Assembly (NCBI RefSeq): GCF_003665095.1
Contig: NZ_RCHV01000002.1
Span: 4,574,501-4,638,500, forward strand
DNA from: Streptomyces sp. Z26
GTDB lineage: Bacteria > Actinomycetota > Actinomycetes > Streptomycetales > Streptomycetaceae
Direction of reading: 5' to 3'
Length of the DNA stretch: 64,000 bases
Shown: positions 41,336-48,463 of the stretch, one piece after another
Layout of the letters: the number at the start of each line of letters is the position of its first letter
Numbering within the stretch: position 1 is the first letter of the stretch
Made by a program: the position numbers and the translations under genes
Notes under the pieces: model-generated
Database searches by the model: none
What the model saw: the letters and a program-made list of their open reading frames with translations, nothing else
Told to the model about the DNA's origin: nothing

Positions 41336-42433
41336 GTGTCATCCCTCTCCGCCCGGCTGCCCGCCTTCCCCTGGGACCGCCTGGAGCCGTACAAGGCGAC
41401 GGCCGCGGCCCACGCGGGCGGCATCGTCGACCTGTCGGTGGGCACCCCCGTCGACCCGGTCCCCGCACTGGTCCGGCGCGCGCTCACCGACGCCGCGGAC
41501 AGCCCCGGTTACCCGACCGTCTGGGGTACGCCCGCCCTGCGCGACGCGATCACCGGCTGGTGCGCGCGCCGACTCGGCGCGGAGGGCGTCGGGCACGGGA
41601 ACGTGCTGCCCGTCGTCGGCTCCAAGGAGCTGGTCGCCTGGCTGCCGACCCAGCTGGGCCTGGGCGCGGGCGACCGCGTCGCCCACCCGAGGCTGGCCTA
41701 CCCGACGTACGAGGTGGGTGCGCGCGCCGCCGGCGCGGAGCCGGTGCCGTACGACGACGTGACGGAGCTGGACCCGGCCGGGTTGCGGCTGCTCTGGCTC
41801 AACTCCCCGTCCAACCCCACCGGGCGTGTGCTCTCCGCCGACGAGCTGCGTACGGCGGTGGCCTGGGCGCGCGCGCACGGGGTGCTGCTCGTCAGCGACG
41901 AGTGCTACCTCGAACTGGGCTGGGACACCGAGCCGGTGTCGGTGCTGCACCCGGACGTGTGCGGCGGCTCGTACGAGGGGATCGTCGCCGTCCACTCGCT
42001 GTCCAAGCGGTCCAACCTGGCCGGTTACCGGGCGGCGTTCGCCGTCGGCGACGCGGCCGTCCTCGGTGACCTGCTGCTGCTGCGCAAGCACGGCGGGATG
42101 ATGACGCCCGCGCCCGTACAGGCCGCGGCCGTCGCGGCGTTGGGCGACGACGCGCACGTGGCGGAGCAGCGCGCGCGGTACGCGGAGCGGCGTACGGCGC
42201 TGCGCGGGGCGCTGGAGGCGTACGGCCTGCGGATCGAGCACAGCGAGGCGTCGCTGTACCTGTGGGCGACGCGCGACGAACCGTGCTGGGACACCGTGGG
42301 CGACCTGGCCCGGCACGGAGTGCTGGTCGCGCCGGGGGAGTTCTACGGGGAGGCGGGCGCGCGCTTCGTGCGGGTCGCGTTCACGGCGACGGACGAGCGG
42401 GTCGAGGCGGCGGTGAAGCGGCTCGCGGGGTAG
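41336..42433 (+). CDS. dapC: N-succinyldiaminopimelate aminotransferase
   Basis: PLP-dependent aminotransferase of 365 residues that converts N-succinyl-2-amino-6-ketopimelate to N-succinyl-diaminopimelate, feeding lysine and peptidoglycan synthesis. Features are LPAFPWDRLEPYKA, GYPTVWGTPALRDAI, NSPSNPTGRVLS, and the PLP lysine in SLSKRSNLAGYRAAF. The GTG at 41336 is preferred because the product then starts VSSLSARLPAFPWD, as in homologues; GTG 41324 is possible. The next step enzyme, DapE, is encoded 1.7 kb downstream, supporting the function. Confidence 0.93.
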   Translation: MSSLSARLPAFPWDRLEPYKATAAAHAGGIVDLSVGTPVDPVPALVRRALTDAADSPGYPTVWGTPALRDAITGWCARRLGAEGVGHGNVLPVVGSKELVAWLPTQLGLGAGDRVAHPRLAYPTYEVGARAAGAEPVPYDDVTELDPAGLRLLWLNSPSNPTGRVLSADELRTAVAWARAHGVLLVSDECYLELGWDTEPVSVLHPDVCGGSYEGIVAVHSLSKRSNLAGYRAAFAVGDAAVLGDLLLLRKHGGMMTPAPVQAAAVAALGDDAHVAEQRARYAERRTALRGALEAYGLRIEHSEASLYLWATRDEPCWDTVGDLARHGVLVAPGEFYGEAGARFVRVAFTATDERVEAAVKRLAG

Positions 42434-42465
42434 GCGCGGGGGCGCGGGGTGCGCCCGTACGCGGA

Positions 42466-42500
42466 CGAGGGGCCCGGGAGTCGAACTCCCGGGCCCCTCG
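42466..42500. terminator. Bidirectional terminator after dapC
   Basis: A perfect 15-bp stem (42466-42480 with 42486-42500, arm CGAGGGGCCCGGGAG) with a TCGAA loop, between convergent dapC and the secreted-protein gene at 42580. Confidence 0.85.
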
Positions 42501-42579
42501 CCCCTGTCGCGCCCGCGTCGTCCCGTGGCCGGGACCCCGCGGGGCCGCGCGTGTCCCGTACGTCAGGACATCCCGTACG

Positions 42580-42900
42580 TCAGAGCGGCAGACCGCCGGG
42601 CAGGCCACCGGAGTTCGACTCGGTGTTGTTGCCCTCGACGGTGTCGCCCACGACCTTCGTCGCCGCCGGGACGCCGGAGTCCACCACGTCCTTGCCCGCC
42701 TGACCGGCGAGGCCGGTGGCGTTCTTGGTGGTGCCGTCGAGCGTGTCGCCGGCGTCCGCGCTGTCGAGGTTGGTCAGTCCGCCCAGACCGGAAGCCTGGT
42801 CGGCGGCGCTCGCCGCACCGGCCACGCCGACGACGGAGGCGGCACCCGCTGCGGCGAGCAGGGCGGCCTGGGCGATCCGGCGCGTGAGGGGGAGGGACAT
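42580..42900 (-). CDS. Small secreted protein
   Basis: A 106-residue exported protein. The signal peptide (PLTRRIAQAALLAAAGAASV then VGVAGAASA) ends with an AxA site before ADQASGLGGL. The mature part is Gly/Asn/Asp-rich with repeated LGGLTNLDSAD and TKNATGLAGQAG segments, and ends GGLPGGLPL; there are no cysteines. The ATG at 42900 has an AAAGGAGC site. Similar short, low-complexity secreted proteins in streptomycetes are often annotated as ATP-binding or hypothetical, without evidence. It might be a surface or matrix component, which is a guess from composition. Confidence 0.8.
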   Translation of the reverse strand: MSLPLTRRIAQAALLAAAGAASVVGVAGAASAADQASGLGGLTNLDSADAGDTLDGTTKNATGLAGQAGKDVVDSGVPAATKVVGDTVEGNNTESNSGGLPGGLPL

Positions 42901-43104
42901 GTTGCTCCTTTGACGGCGAGGGTGTGGTGGTTCCGTACGTTCGCGGCCGTACTCGCTGTCGACCGGAACGCCCTGCCTATCGCGTGGAGCGGGCCGAAAG
43001 TTGCGGGCCAACTCGGTAAAGGATTGGTAACGCGTCGCATTATCGGTCTTGCGACACCCGTGCCGCGCGGCTCCCCGTACGCCCCTCGCACACCCCGTGC
43101 GCTG

Positions 43105-44133
43105 CTACGACGGCTCCGTCGCCAGCCCCAGTACGACGGACTCCCGGCCGCCGCCCGCCTCTTCGTCGTCCGTCTCGCGCCAGCCCTCCTCGGACCGGTC
43201 GGCCGTCCACTCGCGGCCGTCGTACGCGATCTTGTCGATGCGCAGTTCCTCCCAGTGCGCCAACGCCCAGTGCGTCAGCTCCCAACCGCGCTTCCGCGTG
43301 GGCGCGCTCAGTACGACCTCCGGGTCGGCCGCCTCCGTGGCGGCCGTACGCGCGGCGGTGTCCCCGCCGTTCGCCGTGTCCCCGCCGTCCACCGGCTCCG
43401 CGCCCGGCTGTTCGCCGCCGCCCGCCGGGGTGTCCGCCGTGCCGGACGGGGGGCCCGACCCGCGCAGCACGTCCTCGCCGAACTCCCGCGCCAGCTTCTT
43501 CCGTACGGCCTCCGGGTCGCCCGCCCGGTCGATCCCGCCGGGCCCCGTCGTGCAGTTGAGCGCCGCCGCCCGGCGGCCGGTGAGGGCGGAGGCGAGCAGC
43601 GCGGCGTTCGCCTCGTGCTTCGCGTACGCCTGCGGGAAGCCGCTGCGCTGCACCTTCTGCGCGGCGACGGTGAGGGGGAGGCGGGAGTAGCCCGGGACCT
43701 CCACCAGGTGGTCGTAGAACTTCCCCGACGCGTACACCGGGTCGAGGATCTCCCGCTCGCTTCCCCAGCCCTGCGAGGGGCGTTGCTGGAAGAGGCCCAG
43801 CGAGTCGCGGTCGCCGTGCGAGATGTTGCGCAGCCCGGACTCCTGGATGGCGGTCGCCACGGCTATCGTCACGGCGCGTTCCGGCAGTTCGCGGGAGGAC
43901 GCGACGGCCTCGATGGTCGCGGCGTTCACCGCCTGCTCGGGCCGCACCCGGTACTCCGCCCCGTCGCCGTCCTCGCCCTCCCCGGACGCGCGCACGGTGC
44001 ACCGCGCGGGGCCCGCGCCGCCCATGACGTATTGCGTCGCCAGGTAACCGGCGACGCCGAGCAGTACGGCCAGTGCGGCGAGGGCACGGAGTGCGCGGCC
44101 GTGCCGCCGTCGGGGAGTGGAGGTCGCTGACAC
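43105..44133 (-). CDS. Membrane-anchored protein with lysozyme-like domain
   Basis: A 342-residue protein. After a short basic N-terminus comes one membrane segment (ALRALAALAVLLGVAGYLAT), then a domain with ERAVTIAVATAIQESGLRN and GDRDSLGLFQQRPSQGWG, which resembles the lysozyme/transglycosylase fold of phage tail and resuscitation-type enzymes; the Glu in QESGL is the candidate acid. A Thr/Ala/Gly/Asp-rich linker and a C-terminal TRKRGWELTHWALAHWEEL segment follow. Homologues are often named 'heavy metal transporter', which the sequence does not support. The GTG at 44133 follows a TACCTT element by 7 nt, suggesting a leaderless message divergent from dapE. Probable peptidoglycan-acting protein. 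Confidence 0.78.
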   Translation of the reverse strand: MSATSTPRRRHGRALRALAALAVLLGVAGYLATQYVMGGAGPARCTVRASGEGEDGDGAEYRVRPEQAVNAATIEAVASSRELPERAVTIAVATAIQESGLRNISHGDRDSLGLFQQRPSQGWGSEREILDPVYASGKFYDHLVEVPGYSRLPLTVAAQKVQRSGFPQAYAKHEANAALLASALTGRRAAALNCTTGPGGIDRAGDPEAVRKKLAREFGEDVLRGSGPPSGTADTPAGGGEQPGAEPVDGGDTANGGDTAARTAATEAADPEVVLSAPTRKRGWELTHWALAHWEELRIDKIAYDGREWTADRSEEGWRETDDEEAGGGRESVVLGLATEPS

Positions 44134-44140
44134 GGGGTCC

Positions 44141-44146
44141 AAGGTA
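44141..44146 (-). promoter_or_regulatory. -10 element of a leaderless promoter for the lysozyme-like gene
   Basis: Read on the minus strand this is TACCTT, ending 7 nt before the GTG at 44133. It lies only 15 bp from the divergent dapE -10 element, so the two promoters overlap. Confidence 0.45.
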
Positions 44147-44161
44147 CCGGTGCGCCGCGAC

Positions 44162-44167
44162 TAGGGT
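44162..44167 (+). promoter_or_regulatory. -10 element of a leaderless dapE promoter
   Basis: TAGGGT ends 6 nt before the dapE ATG at 44174. The matching -35 region would overlap the divergent gene's start region. Confidence 0.5.
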
Positions 44168-44173
44168 GTGGCC

Positions 44174-45253
44174 ATGTCGTACAAGGGACTTGACCTGGAG
44201 CAGGACGCGGCCGCGCTCACGGCGCAGCTCGTCGACTTCCCCTCCGAGAGCGGCGCCGAGAAGCCCCTCGCGGACGCCGTGGAGGCCGCGTTGCGGGACC
44301 TGCCGCACCTGCGCGTCGACCGGTACGGCAACAACGTCGTGGCCCGTACGGACCTGGGCCGCGCCGAACGCGTCATCCTCGCCGGGCACATCGACACCGT
44401 GCCCGCCGCCGACAACGTCCCGTCCCGCCTCGACGACGACGGCGTCCTGTGGGGCTGCGGCACCAGCGACATGAAGTCCGGCGTCGCCGTGCAGCTGCGC
44501 GTCGCCGCCACCGTGCCCGCGCCCCTGCGCGACCTGACCTTCGTCTTCTACGACAACGAGGAGGTCGACGCCAGCCTGAACGGCCTCGGCCACCTCGCCG
44601 CCGCCCACCCCGACTGGCTCGCGGGCGACTTCGCCGTCCTCCTCGAACCCTCCAGCGGCCAGGTCGAGGGCGGCTGCCAGGGCACCCTCCGGGTCCTGCT
44701 CCGTACGGAGGGGACCCGCGCCCACTCCGCGCGCGGCTGGCTCGGCGTCAACGCGATCCACGCGGCGGAGCCCGTACTGGCCCGGCTCGCCGCGTACGAG
44801 CCGAGGCGCCGGGTGATCGACGGGTTGGAGTACCGCGAGGGGCTGAACGCCGTCCGCGTCGAGGGCGGTGTCGCGGGCAACGTCATCCCGGACGAGTGCG
44901 TCGTCACCGTCAACTTCCGCTACGCGCCCGACCGCAGCCCCGAGGAGGCGCTCGCGCACGTGCGCGAGGTGTTCGCGGGGTGCGGGGTGGCGGAGCTGAC
45001 CGTCGCCGACAGCTCGCCCGGCGCGCTGCCGGGGCTGGCGCACCCGGCGGCGGCCGCGTTCGTGGCGGCGGTCGGCGGCGAGCCGAAGCCGAAGTACGGG
45101 TGGACGGACGTGTCCCGGTTCAGCGCCCTGGGCGTGCCCGCCGTCAACTACGGGCCGGGCGACCCGAACCTGGCGCACAAGCGGGACGAGCACGTCCGTA
45201 CGGAGACGGTGCTGCACTGCGAGGCGGCGCTGCGCGACTGGCTCACGGGCTGA
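44174..45253 (+). CDS. dapE: Succinyl-diaminopimelate desuccinylase
   Basis: Zinc metallopeptidase of the M20 family, 359 residues, that removes succinate from N-succinyl-LL-diaminopimelate. Metal and active-site motifs are LAGHIDTVPAADN, CGTSDMKSGVAVQ, and FYDNEEVDASLNGLG with the catalytic Glu; the C-terminal GWTDVSRFSALGVPAVNYG matches the DapE actinobacterial type. The ATG at 44174 follows a TAGGGT element directly, so the transcript may be leaderless; an upstream GTG at 44168 overlaps that element. It completes the dap pair with dapC. Confidence 0.93.
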   Translation: MSYKGLDLEQDAAALTAQLVDFPSESGAEKPLADAVEAALRDLPHLRVDRYGNNVVARTDLGRAERVILAGHIDTVPAADNVPSRLDDDGVLWGCGTSDMKSGVAVQLRVAATVPAPLRDLTFVFYDNEEVDASLNGLGHLAAAHPDWLAGDFAVLLEPSSGQVEGGCQGTLRVLLRTEGTRAHSARGWLGVNAIHAAEPVLARLAAYEPRRRVIDGLEYREGLNAVRVEGGVAGNVIPDECVVTVNFRYAPDRSPEEALAHVREVFAGCGVAELTVADSSPGALPGLAHPAAAAFVAAVGGEPKPKYGWTDVSRFSALGVPAVNYGPGDPNLAHKRDEHVRTETVLHCEAALRDWLTG

Positions 45254-45368
45254 GCGGACCCCGTACGTCGTGGACCCGCGTACGCCCTCCCGCCCACGGG
45301 AGGTGCGCCGCCCGTCACCCGCGACTGCGTACCCTTGCCGGAAGATCGGCGGCAGAGGGGAGCACGGC

Positions 45369-46145
45369 ATGAGCAGGCCCGAGGAACAGCAGGAGGAGCG
45401 GGGCGGGCGGGAGCCGCGGGAGCAGCGACTCGGGCCGGTGGTACGCCGTCGCGGGCACATGCAGGAGGGCACCACCGACCAGCGGCTGCTCGACACCGCC
45501 GGGTCCTCGGACTTCGTCCACCAGGACCCCTGGCGCGTCATGCGCATCCAGTCCGAGTTCGTGGAGGGCTTCGGCGCCCTCACCGAACTCGGCCCGGCCG
45601 TCAGCGTGTTCGGCTCCGCGCGTACGCCCGTGGACTCGCCCGAGTACGAGTCGGGCGTGCAGGTCGGCCGCCGCCTCGCGGAGGCCGGGTTCGCGGTGAT
45701 CACCGGCGGCGGTCCGGGCGCGATGGAGGCCGCCAACAAGGGCGCCCTGGAGGCGGGCGGCACCTCCGTCGGCCTCGGCATCGAGCTGCCCTTCGAGCAG
45801 GGCCTCAACCAGTACGTCGACATCGGCGTCAACTTCCGCTACTTCTTCGTGCGGAAGACCATGTTCGTGAAGTACGCCACCGGCTTCGTGGTGCTGCCCG
45901 GCGGCATGGGCACGCTGGACGAGCTGTTCGAGGCGGTCACGCTGGTGCAGACGAAGAAGGTCACCCGCTTCCCGATCGTGCTGCTCGGCACCGCGTACTG
46001 GCAGGGCCTCATCGACTGGCTGCGCGACTCCGTGGCGGCCACGGGCAAGGCGTCCGCGAAGGACATGGAGCTGTTCCACGTCACGGACGACCTGGACGAG
46101 GCCGTGGCGCTGGTGACCAAGGAGGCGGGCGGCAGCCCCGTGTAG
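45369..46145 (+). CDS. LOG-family Rossmann-fold protein (TIGR00730-type)
   Basis: A 258-residue cytoplasmic protein. The nucleotide-binding motifs AVSVFGSARTP, FAVITGGGPGAMEAANKGA and VVLPGGMGTLDELFEAV are those of the LOG (lonely guy) family, whose members hydrolyse nucleoside monophosphates such as N6-modified AMP; the PGGxGTxxE residues are intact. The first 45 residues are a charged, disordered tail. The ATG at 45369 has GAGGGGAG upstream; a TACCCT element near 45330 is a possible -10. In M. tuberculosis the orthologous Rv1205 sits in the same place downstream of dapE. Confidence 0.9.
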   Translation: MSRPEEQQEERGGREPREQRLGPVVRRRGHMQEGTTDQRLLDTAGSSDFVHQDPWRVMRIQSEFVEGFGALTELGPAVSVFGSARTPVDSPEYESGVQVGRRLAEAGFAVITGGGPGAMEAANKGALEAGGTSVGLGIELPFEQGLNQYVDIGVNFRYFFVRKTMFVKYATGFVVLPGGMGTLDELFEAVTLVQTKKVTRFPIVLLGTAYWQGLIDWLRDSVAATGKASAKDMELFHVTDDLDEAVALVTKEAGGSPV

Positions 46146-46238
46146 CGACGGCCGGGGCCGGGGCGCGGCGCCCGTACGGTGGCCGCGCCCGTACGCCCGG
46201 CGGCGCGCCCGCGCCCGTACGCGCCCCGAGCCCGTACG

Positions 46239-47105
46239 TCAGGCCAGGCCGCGCCGGGCCACCGCCGGGGGCCGGTGGCCGGCGAGGGACGCCACCATGT
46301 CCAGCACCTGGCGGGTCTCGTCGACCTCGTGCACGCGGTACACGCGGGCGCCGAGCCACGCGGACACGGCGGTCGTCGCGAGCGTCCCGACCAGCCGCTC
46401 CTTCAGCGGCCGGTCCAACGTCTCCCCGACGAAGTCCTTGTTGGACAGCGACACCAGCACCGGCCAGCCCGTCGCGGTCATCTCGCCCAGCCGCCGGGTG
46501 GCGTCCAGCGAGTGCCGCGTCGACTTCCCGAAGTCGTGCCCCGGGTCGATCATGATCCCGTCCCGGCGCACGCCCAGCCCGGCGGCCCGTTCCGCCAACC
46601 CCAGCGTCACCCGCAGGATGTCGGCCATCACGTCGCCGCCCTCGTACGCCACCCGGTGCGGGCGGGTACGCGGCTCCGCGGTGCCGACGTGCGTGCACAC
46701 CAGCCCGGCGCCGTACCGCGCGGCCACCTCCGCGAGCTTCGGATCGGCGCCGCCCCAGGCGTCGTTGAGCAGGTCGGCACCGGCGGCGCAGACCGCCTCA
46801 CCGACCTCGTGCCGCCACGTGTCCACGCTGATCACCACGTCCGGGTGGCGCCGCCGCACCTCGGCCACGAAGCCGACCGTACGGCGCGCCTCCTCCGCGA
46901 CCGTCACCTCGTCGCCGGGACCGGCCTTCACGCCGCCGATGTCGATGACGGCGGCGCCCTCCGCCACCGCCTGCTCGACGCGGTCCAGCGCGGGCTCGTC
47001 GCGGAACGTGGCGCCGCGGTCGTAGAAGGAGTCCGGCGTCCGGTTGACGATCGCCATGATCACCGGCTCGTTCACGCCGAACTCGCGTGTCCCCAGGCGC
47101 AGCAT
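46239..47105 (-). CDS. folP2: Dihydropteroate synthase homologue, FolP2 type
   Basis: A 288-residue TIM-barrel protein of the dihydropteroate synthase family. Features are VIMAIVNRTPDSFYDRGATF, AVIDIGGVKAGPG, VISVDTWRHEV, LLNDAWGGADP, GLVCTHVG, IDPGHDFGKST and VSLSNKDFVGETL. The substitutions RTPDSFYD for VTPDSFSD and SNKD for SRKS, plus VGGVKAGPG-type wording, mark the actinobacterial FolP2 subgroup (Rv1207), which in mycobacteria was reported not to act as a normal dihydropteroate synthase. A separate folP1 with folB/folK genes is expected elsewhere. The ATG at 47105 is used. It is divergent from the DivIVA-like gene. Confidence 0.88.
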   Translation of the reverse strand: MLRLGTREFGVNEPVIMAIVNRTPDSFYDRGATFRDEPALDRVEQAVAEGAAVIDIGGVKAGPGDEVTVAEEARRTVGFVAEVRRRHPDVVISVDTWRHEVGEAVCAAGADLLNDAWGGADPKLAEVAARYGAGLVCTHVGTAEPRTRPHRVAYEGGDVMADILRVTLGLAERAAGLGVRRDGIMIDPGHDFGKSTRHSLDATRRLGEMTATGWPVLVSLSNKDFVGETLDRPLKERLVGTLATTAVSAWLGARVYRVHEVDETRQVLDMVASLAGHRPPAVARRGLA

Positions 47106-47442
47106 CGCCGTCCTCTCGCTCGCGCCGCCACCACGTGACGGCTGCCCGGTGCCCTCTCCCCGGGCACCGCTGCCGACCCTAGGCGATGTCCGGGCGATCT
47201 TCTCGGGCTCGCGACGACGGCCACGGCACCTCGCGGCGTTGTCGGAGTCGTCCGTGTACGGCCCGGTACGAGGACGATCCTCCGCCTTGCGATGCACCGC
47301 GTCCGACGCCGCGAGCCACCCCGCGAAGACCGCCCGGACACCACCTGGGCGATGTCCGGGCGATGTCCGGCTGTCGGTGCCGCGTGGGACGATCGGACAC
47401 CATGGGCAGCCGCACAATCCGTCGGACCTCGGGGAGATGGCC
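47106..47442. other. Intergenic region between folP2 and the DivIVA-like gene
   Basis: This 337-base divergent spacer holds no convincing gene. It contains repeats of GGCGATGTCCGGGCGAT (see the repeat entry) and, on the minus strand, a TAGGGT element at 47176-47181 that could be the -10 of folP2 with a leader of about 65 nt. In M. tuberculosis gpgS stands at this position; I see no trace of it here. Confidence 0.45.
47182..47370. repeat. Direct repeats of GGCGATGTCCGGGCGAT
   Basis: The 17-base unit occurs exactly at 47182-47198 and at 47348-47364, and a third partial copy (GGGCGATGTCCGG) overlaps at 47358-47370. The copies flank a 150-base stretch in the folP2 / DivIVA-like divergent spacer. 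Confidence 0.6.
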
Positions 47443-47826
47443 GTGTTCTGGTTCTTGTTGATCTCGCTCGTCGTGGTGGTCGCCGCGGTCACGCTCGCGG
47501 TGCTCGGCAGCGGCGACGGCCACGACCCGGACGGCGCCGCGGTCGGGGGACTGACCGACGTGCCGCCGGACCGCCTGGACGACCCGCTCCCGGACCACCG
47601 CCCGGTGGGCCGCGCGGACGTGGACACGCTCCGGCTGCCGCTGGCCGCCCGCGGGTACCGCATGCGCGAGGTCGACGAGGTGCTCGACCGGCTGGGCGCC
47701 GAGCTGGCCGAACGGGACGCGCGCATCGCCGAGTTGGAGTCCGCGCTGGCGGGCGCGCAGGCGGCGGCCATGGGGCGTACGGACCTGTTCGAGGGCGTGG
47801 AGGAGAGACGGCGTGACGAGCACTGA
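47443..47826 (+). CDS. Membrane-anchored protein with DivIVA-like domain
   Basis: A 127-residue protein. One N-terminal membrane segment (FWFLLISLVVVVAAVTLAVL) is followed by an acidic linker and a DivIVA-like helix pair: LPLAARGYRMREVDEVLDRL, then GAELAERDARIAELESALAG. The phrase GYRMREVDEVLDRL is the hallmark of actinobacterial DivIVA-domain proteins. The GTG at 47443 is chosen because GGGGAG lies 6 nt upstream; ATG 47437 would be too close to it. Its last 14 bases overlap the tag gene, so the two are translationally linked. The M. tuberculosis counterpart by position is Rv1209. Confidence 0.85.
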   Translation: MFWFLLISLVVVVAAVTLAVLGSGDGHDPDGAAVGGLTDVPPDRLDDPLPDHRPVGRADVDTLRLPLAARGYRMREVDEVLDRLGAELAERDARIAELESALAGAQAAAMGRTDLFEGVEERRRDEH

Positions 47827-48439
47827 CGACACGGGAGCACCGGACGCGCCGGACGCCGGGGGCGGCGCGCTGCCGGGTCCGGACGGCCGCCCGCGCTGCC
47901 CGTGGGGGCTCTCCGCCGCGGACTACACGGCGTACCACGACGACGAGTGGGGCCGCGCCGTCCACGGCGACGACGCGCTCTACGAGCGGATGAGCCTGGA
48001 GGCGTTCCAGTCCGGGCTGTCGTGGCTGACGATCCTGCGCCGCCGCGAGGGGTTCCGGGCCGCGTTCGGCGGCTTCCGGATTCCGGTGGTGGCGGCGTTC
48101 ACGGCGGCGGACGAGGAGCGGCTGCTCGGCGACACGGGCATCATCCGCAACCGCGCGAAGATCGCCGCCACCGTCGCCAACGCCCGCGTCGCCGCCGCGC
48201 TGCCCCCGGGCGAACTGGACGCGCTGATCTGGTCGTTCGCGCCCGACCCGGCGGACCGCCCCGCGCCGCGCGCGCTGAGCGACGTACCCGCGATCACCCC
48301 GGAGTCGACCGCGCTGTCGAAGGCGCTCAAGAAGCACGGCTTCCGCTTCGTCGGCCCCACCACGGCGTACGCCCTCATGCAGGCGTGCGGCCTGGTCAAC
48401 GACCACCTCGCGGACTGCTGCGCGCGCGACGCCTGTTGA
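47813..48439 (+). CDS. tag: DNA-3-methyladenine glycosylase I
   Basis: Base-excision repair enzyme of 208 residues that removes 3-methyladenine from alkylated DNA. The Tag family motifs are RCPWGLSAADYTAYHDDEWG, LYERMSLEAFQSGLSWLTIL, FVGPTTAYALMQACGLVNDH and the final zinc-binding HLADCC; the zinc ligands Cys and His are present at both ends. The first 23 residues are a disordered, Asp/Gly-rich tail. The GTG at 47813 lies inside the end of the preceding gene with AGGAGAG upstream. A 14-bp tandem duplication covers the stop codon (see repeat entry). Confidence 0.93.
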   Translation: MTSTDDTGAPDAPDAGGGALPGPDGRPRCPWGLSAADYTAYHDDEWGRAVHGDDALYERMSLEAFQSGLSWLTILRRREGFRAAFGGFRIPVVAAFTAADEERLLGDTGIIRNRAKIAATVANARVAAALPPGELDALIWSFAPDPADRPAPRALSDVPAITPESTALSKALKKHGFRFVGPTTAYALMQACGLVNDHLADCCARDAC

Positions 48440-48454
48440 CCGACGCCTGTTGAC
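48427..48454. repeat. 14-bp tandem duplication over the tag stop codon
   Basis: CGACGCCTGTTGAC is present twice in direct succession (48427-48440 and 48441-48454). The first copy encodes the C-terminal Asp-Ala-Cys and the stop of tag; the second lies downstream. Confidence 0.7.
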
Positions 48455-48463
48455 GTACGGGGG

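Noticed and set aside
42466..42500. Possible tRNA 3' half because of GGGAGTCGAACTCCC
   Set aside because: The loop is five bases (TCGAA) instead of the seven-base TTCRANY loop, no other arms can be found, and the sequence is a perfect symmetrical hairpin between convergent genes, as expected for a terminator.
43105..44133. Heavy-metal transporter, as homologues are sometimes labelled
   Set aside because: There is one membrane segment only and no metal-binding or ATPase motif; the soluble part looks lysozyme-like.
47182..47370. CRISPR-like repeats
   Set aside because: Only two full copies and one overlapping partial copy exist, the spacing is irregular and no cas genes are present.
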